Below are positions 7,283 through 16,201 of a stretch of DNA of 64,000 bases, piece by piece. This DNA comes from Candidatus Handelsmanbacteria bacterium (GTDB lineage Bacteria; Latescibacterota; UBA2968; UBA8231). Both the position numbers and the translations under genes were made by a program. The notes beneath the pieces are model-generated. The model saw nothing but the letters and a program-made list of their open reading frames with translations. It had not been told where the DNA came from and made no database searches. The stretch lies in contig VGJS01000002.1 of assembly GCA_016867395.1 (NCBI GenBank), positions 62,001-126,000 of the forward strand, in the 5' to 3' direction. Within the stretch, counting starts at the first letter, position 1. Each line of letters begins with the position of its first letter.

Positions 7283-10123
7283 ATGAAATACCTGGGCACC
7301 TGGCTGGCGGCCCTCTTGTGCCTGTGGGGCTGCACCCCGGCCCCGCGTCCCCCGGTAGGCAAGGCCCCGGCCGGGGTCACCCCGCTGATGGACCAGCGAC
7401 TGCCGGTGGACCCCCAGGTGAAACTGGGCCGGCTGGACAATGGCCTCTCCTATCTGATCCGCGCCAACCAGCGCCCCGAAAACCGCGCCGAGCTGCGACT
7501 GGTGGTCAAGGCCGGCTCGGTGTTGGAGGAGGAGGGGCAGCGGGGCTTGGCGCACGTGGTCGAGCACCTGGCCTTCAACGGCACCCGGCATTTCGCCAAG
7601 CAGGAGCTGGTGGACTATCTCGAATCGGTGGGCATGCGCTTTGGCCCGGATCTCAACGCCTACACCGGCTTCGACGAGACCGTGTACCTGCTCCAGGTGC
7701 CCACCGACAGCGCCGGGGTGATGGAGACCGCCTTCCAGATCCTGCAGGACTGGGCCGGGGGGATCAGCTTCGACCCCGGGGAGGTGGACATGGAGCGGGG
7801 GGTCGTGGTCGAGGAGTGGCGGGGCAGCCGGGGCGCCGAGGCGCGACTCTTGGATCTGCAGTTGCCGGTGATCCTCAAGGGCTCGCGCTACGCCAGCCGC
7901 CTGCCCATCGGCGAGAAGGCGGTGCTGGACACCTTTGGGCGGGAGGACCTGCTGCGCTTCTACCAACAATGGTACCGGCCCGAGCAGATGGCCCTGGTGG
8001 CGGTGGGGGACTTCGACCCGGCGCAGGTGGAGGAACTGGTCCGGGCCTATCTGGGCAATGTTCCGGCTTCACCCTCGCTGGAGGCGCGGCCCTGCTTTCC
8101 GGTCCCCGACCACGCAGAGCCCCTCTTCTCCATCAACGCCGACCCCGAGGCCACGGGTTCGAGCGTGGCTCTCTACTTCAAGAAGGATGTGGACGCGCAC
8201 CAGACTGTAGGGGGCTACCGCCAGTACCTGGTCGAGGCCTTGTACGCGGGCATGCTCAACCGCCGGCTCTACGAGCTGAGCGTGGCCGAAAGCCCACCCT
8301 TCCTCTCGGCCTACGCAGGCATGGACCTGCTGGTGCGGACCAAGGAGTGCCACTTCCTGGGCGCGGTGGTGGCCGACGGGGGGGTGGAGCGCGGGCTGGA
8401 GGCCCTGCTCAGCGAGTGCCGGCGGGTGCAGCGCCACGGCTTCACCGCCACCGAACTGGAGCGCGAGAAGAAGGAGTTGCTGCGGGGGATCGAGCAGAGC
8501 TACCGGGAGCGCGACAAACACGAGTCCGGGGATTTTGCCGACGAGTACCTGCGCTACTTCACTGAGGAGGAGCCCATCCCAGGCATCGTCTACGAGTACG
8601 GCCTGTACCAGACCTTCCTGCCCCAGATCGGCCTGGCGGAGGTGGAGGGGCTGGCCAGGCACTGGGAGGGGAACCACAACCTGGTGGTGGTGGTGAGCCT
8701 GCCCGAAAAGGAGGGGGTCAAGGCCCCCACCGAGGCGCAACTCAAAGCGGTCTTCGACCAGGTCAAAAAGAAGGAGATCACGCCCTACCGGGACCTGTTG
8801 GCCGGCCTCACCCTGCTGGAGTCGGCCCCGTCCCCGGCCCCCATCCTCTCCACCCGCGAAATCCCCGAGCTGGGGCTGACGGCCTGGCAGTTGGGCAACG
8901 GGGTGGGGGTGGTGCTTAAGCCCACGGACTTCAAGAACGACGAGGTGCTCTTCAGCGCCTATAGCCCGGGGGGCCATTCTTTGGTGGCCGACTCCGAGTA
9001 CGTGGCCGGGGTGACCGCCGACGCGGTGGTCAAGGAAGGGGGGGTGGGCCGTTTCAGCCAGGTGGAATTGCAGAAGCTGCTGGCCGGCAAGGTGGCGGAG
9101 GTCTCTCCCTGGATCGGGGGTCTGGAGGAGGGGCTGTCGGGCCGGGCCTCCCCCGAGGACCTGGAGACCCTGTTCCAACTCATCTACCTGTACATGACCC
9201 AGCCCCGCCAGGACTCCACCGCCTTTATCGCGTACCAGGGCTGGCTGCGGGGCATGCTCCAGAACCGCAGCGCCAGCCCCGAAAGTGCCTTCCGCGACTC
9301 CCTCCAGGTGACCCTGGCCCAGCACCACCTGCGCTCCCGGCCCTGGTCCGAGGCTTTGGTGGAGGAGATGGACCTGGACCGCTCCCTGCGCATCTACCGC
9401 GACCGCTTCGCCGACGCCGGAGATTTCACCTTCTTCCTGGTGGGCAACTTTAGCCTCGACGAGGTGCGGCCCCTGGCGCAGCGGTACCTGGGCGGGTTGC
9501 CGGCCCAGGGGCGGCGGGAGTTGTGGCGGGACCTGGGGGTGGAGCCTCCTGCGGGGGTGGTGGTGCAGGAAGTGTATAAGGGCCTCGAACCCAAGAGCCT
9601 CACCCAACTGGTCTTCACCGGCCCCCTGGCCTGGGAACGCCAGAAGCTCTACGGCCTGCACGCCCTGGCCGCGGTGCTCGAAATCCGTCTGCGCGAGGTG
9701 CTGCGCGAAGACCTGGGCGGCACCTACCGGGTCAGCGTCAACGCCTCGGCCTCCCACTACCCCCGCGAGCAGTATTACCTGGCCGTGGGGTTTGGCTGCG
9801 ACCCGGCGCGGGTGGAGGAGTTGACCGGGGTGGTCTTCGCCGAGTTGGAGGCGCTCGTGCAGCAGGGCCCGGACCCGCGGCAGGTGGAGAAGGTGCGCCA
9901 GATGCAGCGCCGCCAGCGCCAGGTAGATCTGGAGGAAAACAGCTTTTGGCTCGAAGCCGTAGAATCGGCCTATGTCCACGGCACTGACCCGCGCCAGATC
10001 CTTGAATACGAGGCCCTGGTCGAGGGCCTGACCCCGGCTGCGGTGCAGGACATGGCCCGCCACTGCCTCAACCGCGAGCGGTACGTGCAGGTATCCCTGT
10101 TTCCCGAGGGGATGAAGAGATAG
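7283..10123 (+). CDS. M16 family zinc metallopeptidase, predicted lipoprotein
   Basis: 946 aa from ATG 7283, which has a purine-rich leader (GGAGACAGAGG). The track's start at 6587 lies inside nrfA and is rejected. MKYLGTWLAALLCLWGC is a lipoprotein signal with Cys17. The first M16 module (~55-260) has the inverted zinc motif HVVEH (91-95) followed by LAFNGT, with the third ligand Glu downstream in the ETAF region. An M16_C domain (~240-420) follows. The second half (~535-946) repeats the fold without the zinc motif, as in PqqL-type and insulinase peptidases. Likely role: degradation of peptides in the periplasm. It starts 28 bases after nrfA and may share its transcript. Confidence 0.88.
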   Translation: MKYLGTWLAALLCLWGCTPAPRPPVGKAPAGVTPLMDQRLPVDPQVKLGRLDNGLSYLIRANQRPENRAELRLVVKAGSVLEEEGQRGLAHVVEHLAFNGTRHFAKQELVDYLESVGMRFGPDLNAYTGFDETVYLLQVPTDSAGVMETAFQILQDWAGGISFDPGEVDMERGVVVEEWRGSRGAEARLLDLQLPVILKGSRYASRLPIGEKAVLDTFGREDLLRFYQQWYRPEQMALVAVGDFDPAQVEELVRAYLGNVPASPSLEARPCFPVPDHAEPLFSINADPEATGSSVALYFKKDVDAHQTVGGYRQYLVEALYAGMLNRRLYELSVAESPPFLSAYAGMDLLVRTKECHFLGAVVADGGVERGLEALLSECRRVQRHGFTATELEREKKELLRGIEQSYRERDKHESGDFADEYLRYFTEEEPIPGIVYEYGLYQTFLPQIGLAEVEGLARHWEGNHNLVVVVSLPEKEGVKAPTEAQLKAVFDQVKKKEITPYRDLLAGLTLLESAPSPAPILSTREIPELGLTAWQLGNGVGVVLKPTDFKNDEVLFSAYSPGGHSLVADSEYVAGVTADAVVKEGGVGRFSQVELQKLLAGKVAEVSPWIGGLEEGLSGRASPEDLETLFQLIYLYMTQPRQDSTAFIAYQGWLRGMLQNRSASPESAFRDSLQVTLAQHHLRSRPWSEALVEEMDLDRSLRIYRDRFADAGDFTFFLVGNFSLDEVRPLAQRYLGGLPAQGRRELWRDLGVEPPAGVVVQEVYKGLEPKSLTQLVFTGPLAWERQKLYGLHALAAVLEIRLREVLREDLGGTYRVSVNASASHYPREQYYLAVGFGCDPARVEELTGVVFAELEALVQQGPDPRQVEKVRQMQRRQRQVDLEENSFWLEAVESAYVHGTDPRQILEYEALVEGLTPAAVQDMARHCLNRERYVQVSLFPEGMKR

Positions 10124-10179
10124 TAAAAATATTAAAAATAATTATTTATACACATGAATACCCACTGCCATTCCCACTT

Positions 10180-10208
10180 TTGACAGCTGCACATTGGTTT
10201 AGTATGAT
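10180..10208 (+). promoter_or_regulatory. Near-perfect sigma70 promoter ahead of the decayed region
   Basis: TTGACA (10180-10185), 17-base spacer, TATGAT (10203-10208): eleven of twelve consensus positions. It lies after a very AT-rich stretch (10124-10160). The first open frame downstream is damaged, so the promoter either outlived its gene or makes a non-coding transcript. Confidence 0.7.
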
Positions 10209-10281
10209 TCCCTTTGCACAGCGTGGCTGCCAACCTTGGGCAGGACCCTGCCCGGGCCTGTTCCTCCCCAGGCGGTGCGCC

Positions 10282-10566
10282 ATGGGCACAGGCAGTAAAG
10301 GCAGGGTCCGCTCCGGTACACCGGGCGCCCCTGCTGGGGAACTGAGCGCGGGGATCAACCGGGTGCGGCGGGCCTGTGGCCCCATCCCGATGGCCGATTT
10401 CGCCGACCGGCCCGAGATCCTCCAGGCCGCCCGCCAGGTGAACCGGGTGGACTGGAGAAGGATGCGGGGCGAGGCGGGGGCCGCTGCCTGGTAGCAGGCC
10501 CTCTCCCAGTACGAGGCCCGCTGGTTGCAGGAACTGGGCGAGGGCCGCGCCAACCGGGCGGACTGA
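10282..10566 (+). pseudogene. Decayed small ORF with internal TAG
   Basis: Read from ATG 10282, the frame codes 70 residues to a TAG at 10492-10494. It then continues for 24 more plausible residues ('QALSQYEARWLQELGEGRANRAD') to TGA at 10564-10566. The coding-like composition on both sides of the stop (A, R, E, L-rich with GC-ending codons) suggests a nonsense mutation in a small helical protein; I recognise no family. The next pseudogene starts 2 bases later, which suggests a former operon behind the promoter at 10180. Alternatively the 5' part may be a structured RNA leader. Confidence 0.35.
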
Positions 10567-10568
10567 GC

Positions 10569-11588
10569 ATGGACAACCCCGCCCTCGCCGCCCACCGCCT
10601 CCAGCGCCATGGACTGAGCCAGCCGGCTGCTGGCGAGGCCGCGTAGGTGGGCCTGATCCGCCGCCTCCAGCCAGTAGCGCCAATCCACTTCTCGCGGCCC
10701 GGCTCGCTCCCGCGTTTGCTACACCGCGCCGCCTTTGACGAGGGGCCCTGGCCGACCGCTGGCGGACCGGCCGCCTGTTGGTGAAGGGCCGCTTCTGGGA
10801 CGGGAATATCGGCTATGTGCTGGCCGAGGACCTGGGCCTGTAGGGGGCGGCCTTCCGCTGGCCCCTGCCGCACCTTTCCGCCCTGTACGAGCGCATCTTC
10901 CAGACCTTTTAAGTACGAGGGGCCCCTCTCGCCCAGGCAACTGGCCGCGGAGAGCGGAGTGCGGCACAAGCAACTGATGCCGGCCCTGCACCGCCTGCAA
11001 GAGGCGTTCCGGGTCTGCGAGGATCAGCAGGACGACGACTGGAAGCGGCCCCTTCGGTCTTTTCGCCGCGGAATGGCCGGGGGTGGACCTGGAGGCCCTG
11101 CTCTGGCAGGAGGCCGCCGCCGAGGGAGTGATGCGCCTACTGCATTCCCAGGTCCTCCTCAGCACCGCCCAGATCTGCGACTGGTCCGGGTGGCCGGCCC
11201 GCATGGCCGGGCTCCCGGCGCAACTGGAGGGGGCCGGCCGGGTGGAAAGGGCAGGGGAGGGATGGAGGCGGCCTGAGGACCGGGAGTTGCCCTTCTGCGA
11301 GCCGGAACAGAGCGCACAAGGCCGACCCGCTGGTGAAATCCCAACAGCGCCAGTTCAAGGCCCTCTTTCCCGGCGAGGTGCTCCAGTATCTGGTGATCGA
11401 CGGCGAGTTCCGGGGCGCAGTGTGCTGGCACTGTGCGCATCGGGCCCCACGACTTGGAGGACATCGCCCTCCGCCTGGCCCACCGCCAGATCGCTGCCCG
11501 CAAGCAGGAGGTCCTCGCCGCGGTGGCCGCCCATTACCCCCCCCACCCTCAGATCTGGGGGCACACCGGCAAGGCCCTCAAGCCCTGA
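10569..11588 (+). pseudogene. Frameshifted winged-helix protein gene (AlkZ/YcaQ-like DNA glycosylase relative?)
   Basis: Protein-like segments follow each other in different frames: 'NPALAAHRLQRHGLSQP' (from ATG 10569) ending at TAG 10644; 'GRLLVKGRFWDGNIGYVL' with another TAG; 'LPHLSALYERIFQTF', then after a one-base shift 'YEGPLSPRQLAAESGVRHKQ' and 'ALHRLQEAFRVCEDQQDDDW'; then 'VDLEALLWQEAAAE'; then 'QRQFKALFPGEVLQYLVIDG'. After another shift come 'VRIGPHDLEDIALRLAHRQ' and 'KALKP' with TGA at 11588. The N-terminal RLQRHGLS motif and the central winged-helix look ('PLSPRQLA...LQEAFRV') recall AlkZ-like repair glycosylases, but the family call is tentative. At least two stops and several frameshifts make it non-functional. 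Its end overlaps the end of the convergent beta-helix gene. Confidence 0.6.
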
Positions 11589-13641
11589 TACTGCCGAGGT
11601 CGGGGCCCTCCAGTACCGGGAAGGCATTCTCCTCCGGCAACCCCCTTCGCCACTCGTCGAGGTACAGGCCGATCCTCTCCAGGGGGATGGGCCTGAAACC
11701 CAGCTCCAGGGCCGGCGCATCCTCCCGCAGCCGGAAATCCAGTCCGGACGCATCCACAAACCCAGGGTCCTCGTCCACGATATTGCGCTGCACGGCCACC
11801 CAGTCGGGTCTGGCGTGCCAGTGGATCACCAGCCATTCGCCCCCCAGGTTGATGTTGCGGAGCACCAGGTTGCCCTCCGGGGGCACCCCTGTGCCTTCGG
11901 CCAGGTAGGGGTCGAGTTGTTTCAGGTCCGGGTAGCGCAGGCTGTAGGGCGGCTGGTGGTGGAGCATGGCCTCCAGCCGTTCCCTCATCGTCTTGTTGAC
12001 CATGTCCTGCCACACCGGCCGGGGGTCCAGGCCCCGGCCGTCGATCATCACCGCGGGCTGGCACCCGACGAAGACATTGTTCTCGACGCGGTTGTTGCGG
12101 CCTCCGCCCACAAAGGCGGCCCGGGTGCACTGGTAGAAGACATTGCCGTAAACCAGGGCGCCAGAGGCGCAGTCGTCGAGGTACACGGCCATGGAGCCCA
12201 TGCCGTACCCATGGGTGTGGTGGAAGAGGTTGTGGCGGACTACCACCCCGCGCTCGGTCCAGTCGCGGCCCATGTAGACGGCCCCCACGTCCCCGGTCTC
12301 CTGGCAGACGTGGTGGATGTGGTTGAACTCGATGTGGTGCTCGTTGCCGCCGAGCAGGATGGCGCAGTGGGGGCCGTCGTGGATCAGGTTGTGGGAGACG
12401 CGGTGGCCCACCCCGCTTAGCAGCACCCCCGGCTGGTAGCAGCGCGACCACTCCCCCAGGTGGTGGATGTGGCAGTTGAGCACCCGGTGCCCGCCCGGCT
12501 CCAGCGTCCGCCGGTCCCCCCCGCTCAGCCGGATGCCGCCGTCGCCGAGACTGTACAGGTCGCAACTCTGCACCGTGTGGTCGCGCCCTTCATCGATCAG
12601 CGCGCCCCAGTTGCCCAGATGGCGCAGGGTGCAGCCGGCCACAGCGACGCACTCTCCCCCTTCGACGTGCAGGCCGCTGCCCCGGCCATACTCCAGGCCC
12701 AGTCCCTCAAAGCGCAGGTGGGAGGCGCCCCGCAGGTGGATGAGGGGCTCGGCCAGCAGGGAGAGGGCGGTTTCGCCGCAGTCCAGGGGGGCGGGGGGCC
12801 AGAAGAAGAGCGCGCCCTGCTCGCGGTCCACGTAGTACTCACCGGGCTGGTCCAGCTCCTCCAGCACGTTGAGGAAATAGAAGCGCTGCCCGGCCTTGAT
12901 TCCGTAGATGCCGTGGGGGGGGCGGGTGCGGACCAGGCCGGTGGCCGGGTCGAAGGATTCCAACTGCTCGTAGGTGTTGGCCCAGTCCCAGGCCCAGTAC
13001 CCGTGCAGCCAGACCTCGCGCTGGTGCTGCCAGCGGGCGGGGCGGTCCCCCTCGAAGTAGAAGCCCTCCTCGATGATCCCCAACTCGCCCCCATGCCCAT
13101 CCCCCTCCCCGTGAAAGGCCGCCGCTCCCTTGATGCGGGCGAAATCCCCGTCGGGCCAGCGGGCGAGCTCCATTCGCCGGCCGGCAAAGAAGAGTTCGGG
13201 GTGGGATGGGGTGGTGGGGCGGCCGAAACCGCGGGAGGCGAGTCCCGGCAGGAGGCCCAGTTCGCCCAGGTCGCACTGGAGCACCTGGCCCCTGGCATGG
13301 GGGGCCAGGCGCCGGAGGGTGCCTGGGTCCTGCACTGGACCAAAGTCAGACAAGAGCACACCGCCCAGGAGGCGTGGCCGCTCGCCGGGCCAGGCCCGGT
13401 ACACCACCGGCCCCGCGGCGGTACCGCTGTCCAGGGCTTCGAGCGCGAAGGCCCGGGTGCGGTGGTATATCCCGCCGCGCAGGTACACGGTGGCCCCCTC
13501 GGGGCGGGGGGTCTGGCGCAGGCGGTCGCGGGCCGCTTCGAGGGTGGCCAGGGGGCCGTCGCTGCCGGCGGCATTGGGTTCGGGGAGGGTTCCGGACCAG
13601 GTATCGGAACCATGGGGGGCGACGTAGAGCACCGGGGACAT
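11578..13641 (-). CDS. Right-handed parallel beta-helix protein (polysaccharide lyase/epimerase-like)
   Basis: 687 aa. The N-terminus (YVAPHGSDTWSGT...GPLATLEAARDRLR) is the typical entry of Pfam beta-helix proteins with the DUF1565/pectate-lyase-like cap, and 'GATVYLRGGIYHRT' continues it. Residues ~285-500 are rows of helix rungs rich in N, H and G ('NCHIHHLGEW', 'SHNLIHDGPHCAILLGGNEH', 'FNHIHHV', 'RHNLFHHTHGYGMG'). Family knowledge: such proteins bind or cleave acidic polysaccharides. No signal peptide is visible, so it may be cytoplasmic or use another route. The start at 13641 has a perfect AGGAGGTG Shine-Dalgarno. The divergent sugar-dehydrogenase gene begins only 26 bases away. Confidence 0.82.
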   Translation of the reverse strand: MSPVLYVAPHGSDTWSGTLPEPNAAGSDGPLATLEAARDRLRQTPRPEGATVYLRGGIYHRTRAFALEALDSGTAAGPVVYRAWPGERPRLLGGVLLSDFGPVQDPGTLRRLAPHARGQVLQCDLGELGLLPGLASRGFGRPTTPSHPELFFAGRRMELARWPDGDFARIKGAAAFHGEGDGHGGELGIIEEGFYFEGDRPARWQHQREVWLHGYWAWDWANTYEQLESFDPATGLVRTRPPHGIYGIKAGQRFYFLNVLEELDQPGEYYVDREQGALFFWPPAPLDCGETALSLLAEPLIHLRGASHLRFEGLGLEYGRGSGLHVEGGECVAVAGCTLRHLGNWGALIDEGRDHTVQSCDLYSLGDGGIRLSGGDRRTLEPGGHRVLNCHIHHLGEWSRCYQPGVLLSGVGHRVSHNLIHDGPHCAILLGGNEHHIEFNHIHHVCQETGDVGAVYMGRDWTERGVVVRHNLFHHTHGYGMGSMAVYLDDCASGALVYGNVFYQCTRAAFVGGGRNNRVENNVFVGCQPAVMIDGRGLDPRPVWQDMVNKTMRERLEAMLHHQPPYSLRYPDLKQLDPYLAEGTGVPPEGNLVLRNINLGGEWLVIHWHARPDWVAVQRNIVDEDPGFVDASGLDFRLREDAPALELGFRPIPLERIGLYLDEWRRGLPEENAFPVLEGPDLGSIRA

Positions 13642-13667
13642 GGAGCACCTCCTGAGGGGGCGTTACC

Positions 13668-16166
13668 TTGAATCTAGGCAAAAAATCCTTTAGCTTCCCC
13701 CCCATGAGCACATGCGGTGCCTTTCTGCTCCTCCTCGCCGCCGCCGCCCTGGCCCAGGAGCCCTACGGCCTGGAGCAGCGGGTGCCCAATACCTCCTTCC
13801 GCGTCCGCAGCGCTGGCTATGCCCTGGCCGATCTGGACCTGCGCCGGGTCTTTGCCGGCTCCACCTTCACCCGGCCGGTGTACCTCACCCATGCCGGCGA
13901 CGGCAGCGGCCGGGTCTTTGTGCTCGAACAGCCCGGGGTAGTCCGCGTGCTGGGCGAGGGGCTGGACCGGGTCTTCCTCGATCTGAGCGCAGTGGTCAAC
14001 GACGGGCCCAACGAGGCCGGACTCCTGGGCCTGGCCTTCCACCCGCGCTATCCAGAGAACGGGCGCTTTTTCGTGTACTACACCTACGGCAACCTCATCT
14101 CCCGCTTCTCGGAGTTCAGGGTCTCGGCCGACCCCGACCGGGCCGATCCCTCCAGTGAGCGGGTTTTCCTGGAGGTGCGGCAGCCGGCGGGCAACCACAA
14201 TGGCGGTCAACTGGCCTTTGGCCCGGACGGGTACCTGTACATCGGCCTGGGGGATGGAGGCGGGGCCGACGACCAGTACCGCAACGGCCAGGATCGCCAG
14301 ACCGTCCTTGGGGACATCCTGCGCCTCGACGTGGACCGCACCCAGGGAGACCTGGGATATGCCATCCCTCCGGACAATCCCTTTGTGGGCAACGCGCAGA
14401 ACTGGCGCGAGGAGATCTGGGCCTGGGGCCTGCGCAATCCCTGGCGCTTCAGCTTCGACCGGCTCACCGGGGAGTTGTGGGCCGGGGATGTGGGCCAGAA
14501 CCGCTGGGAGGAGGTGGACCTCATCGAGCGGGGCGGGAACTACGGCTGGAACATCATGGAGGGGGGCCACTGCTTCAGCCCGGCAGCCAACTGCGACACC
14601 ACCGGCCTGGCGCTGCCCCTCGCCGAGTACAGCCACCGCGAGGGCCGCTCCATCAGCGGGGGGTACGTGTACCGGGGCCCCCGCCTCATCGCCTTGCAGG
14701 GGGTGTACCTGTACGGAGATTTCGTTTCGCGCCAGATCTGGGGTCTGCGCCGCGTCCCCGGTGAGGAGGCCCAGCCCCGGCTCGTGGCCCAGAGCCCCTC
14801 GCCCATCTCCAGTTTCGGCGAGGATGAGGAAGGGGAGGTCTACCTCATCGGTCTGGACGGCCGGCTCTTCGTCTTTGAGGAACGCGATCCCGCCCGCCCG
14901 CTGGGCCAGGTCCCGGAACTGCTCTCCCAGTCGGGAGTCTTCAGCGAGATGAAAACCCAGACCCCCGCGCCGGGGCTGATCCCCTACGGGGTCAACGCCG
15001 AGCTGTGGTCGGACGGGGCGCACAAGACCCGGCTGCTGGCCCTGCCCGACACGGCGCGGATCGGGTTCTCGGCAGTGGGGGATTGGGATTTTCCCCCCGG
15101 GACGGTGCTGGTCAAGAGCTTCTACCTCGACCTGGAGCGGGGAAACCCGCAAAGCCGGCGCATCGTCGAGACCCGCTTCCTGGTCAAACAGGACGAGGGG
15201 GAGGCGTGGGACGGCTTCAGCTACCAGTGGAACGAGGAGGGCAGCGACGCGGCCCTCCTGCCCGGCAGCGCCACCCACTCCTTCACTATCGTCGACCCGG
15301 CGGCCCCCGGCGGCAGCTACCTCCACGAGCACTACTTCCCCAGCCGCGCCGAGTGCGGGACCTGCCACACCCAGGCCTCCGGCCAGGTTTTGGGGGTGCG
15401 GACTGCCCAGCTCAACGGCCAGTACGACTACGGCGAGGTGAGCGACAACCAGTTGCGCGCCCTCAACCACATCGGGGTTTTCGACCGCGACATCGGGCAG
15501 GTGCAGGAGGACTGGCCGCGCCTGGCCCAGCCCTATTCCGCCGTGGCGCCGCTGGAGGGGAGGGCCCGGGCCTACCTCGACGCCAATTGTAGCCACTGCC
15601 ACCGGCCCGGCGGCACGGGGCGGGGCGGCCTGGACCTGCGGGCCGGGGTGCCCCTGATTGCCACCGGCCTGGTCGCGGCTCCGCCCGAAGACGGGGAGTT
15701 GGGGGTGAGGGGGGCGCAGTTGCTGGCGCCGGGCTTCCCCGATTCCTCGGTGCTCTACCTGCGCCTGAAGGACCTGGACCGCTTTCGCATGCCGCCCTTG
15801 GCCAGCAACCGGGTGGACCAGGAGGGCGCCGGGCTGATCGGCCAATGGATCGCGGCCCTGGGCCAACCCACGGCGGTGGGGGCGGAGGGAAAGGCGCTGC
15901 CAGCGTCGGCGGTCCTGCGGCAGAACTACCCCAACCCCTTCAACAGCGGCACTCTGATCCGCTACGCCCTGCCCGCCCCGGTACAGGTGCGGCTGGAGGT
16001 CTTCGATCTGCTGGGGCAGCGGGTGGCGCTGCTGGCCCAGGGCTGGGCGGCGGCAGGGGAGCACGAGGTGGTCTTTGCGGCGACCGGGCTGGCCGGCGGA
16101 GTGTACCTGTGCCGGCTCTCCGGCGAAGGCTGGGCCTGGACCCGCAAGTTGGTCTTGAGCAAATAA
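13668..16166 (+). CDS. Secreted fusion: sugar/sorbosone dehydrogenase propeller, di-heme cytochrome module and sorting domain
   Basis: 832 aa from a TTG start. TTG 13668 is preceded by GAGGGGG and gives a normal signal peptide with a KK n-region (MNLGKKS...LLLLAAAALAQ); ATG 13704 has neither. Residues ~55-400 form a PQQ-dependent glucose/sorbosone dehydrogenase-type propeller ('AGDGSGRVFVLEQPGVVRVL', 'GLLGLAFHPRY', 'GNHNGGQLAFGPDGYLYIGL', 'WAWGLRNPWRFSFD'). Residues ~420-740 match the c-type cytochrome family that often follows it, with CGTCH and CSHCH heme sites. The last ~85 residues are an NPF sorting module ('LRQNYPNPFNSGTLIRYALP') ending RKLVLSK, typical of FCB secreted proteins. Likely a surface sugar oxidase delivering electrons to heme. 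Confidence 0.87.
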   Translation: MNLGKKSFSFPPMSTCGAFLLLLAAAALAQEPYGLEQRVPNTSFRVRSAGYALADLDLRRVFAGSTFTRPVYLTHAGDGSGRVFVLEQPGVVRVLGEGLDRVFLDLSAVVNDGPNEAGLLGLAFHPRYPENGRFFVYYTYGNLISRFSEFRVSADPDRADPSSERVFLEVRQPAGNHNGGQLAFGPDGYLYIGLGDGGGADDQYRNGQDRQTVLGDILRLDVDRTQGDLGYAIPPDNPFVGNAQNWREEIWAWGLRNPWRFSFDRLTGELWAGDVGQNRWEEVDLIERGGNYGWNIMEGGHCFSPAANCDTTGLALPLAEYSHREGRSISGGYVYRGPRLIALQGVYLYGDFVSRQIWGLRRVPGEEAQPRLVAQSPSPISSFGEDEEGEVYLIGLDGRLFVFEERDPARPLGQVPELLSQSGVFSEMKTQTPAPGLIPYGVNAELWSDGAHKTRLLALPDTARIGFSAVGDWDFPPGTVLVKSFYLDLERGNPQSRRIVETRFLVKQDEGEAWDGFSYQWNEEGSDAALLPGSATHSFTIVDPAAPGGSYLHEHYFPSRAECGTCHTQASGQVLGVRTAQLNGQYDYGEVSDNQLRALNHIGVFDRDIGQVQEDWPRLAQPYSAVAPLEGRARAYLDANCSHCHRPGGTGRGGLDLRAGVPLIATGLVAAPPEDGELGVRGAQLLAPGFPDSSVLYLRLKDLDRFRMPPLASNRVDQEGAGLIGQWIAALGQPTAVGAEGKALPASAVLRQNYPNPFNSGTLIRYALPAPVQVRLEVFDLLGQRVALLAQGWAAAGEHEVVFAATGLAGGVYLCRLSGEGWAWTRKLVLSK

Positions 16167-16201
16167 TCGTTCCGGCAACTACCCCAACCAAGGAGGAGTA
16201 A

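Noticed and set aside
10215-10350. Known structured RNA (riboswitch, SRP RNA, tmRNA, RNase P) after the promoter
   Set aside because: I looked for the conserved cores of these RNAs and found none, so only an unclassified possibility remains.
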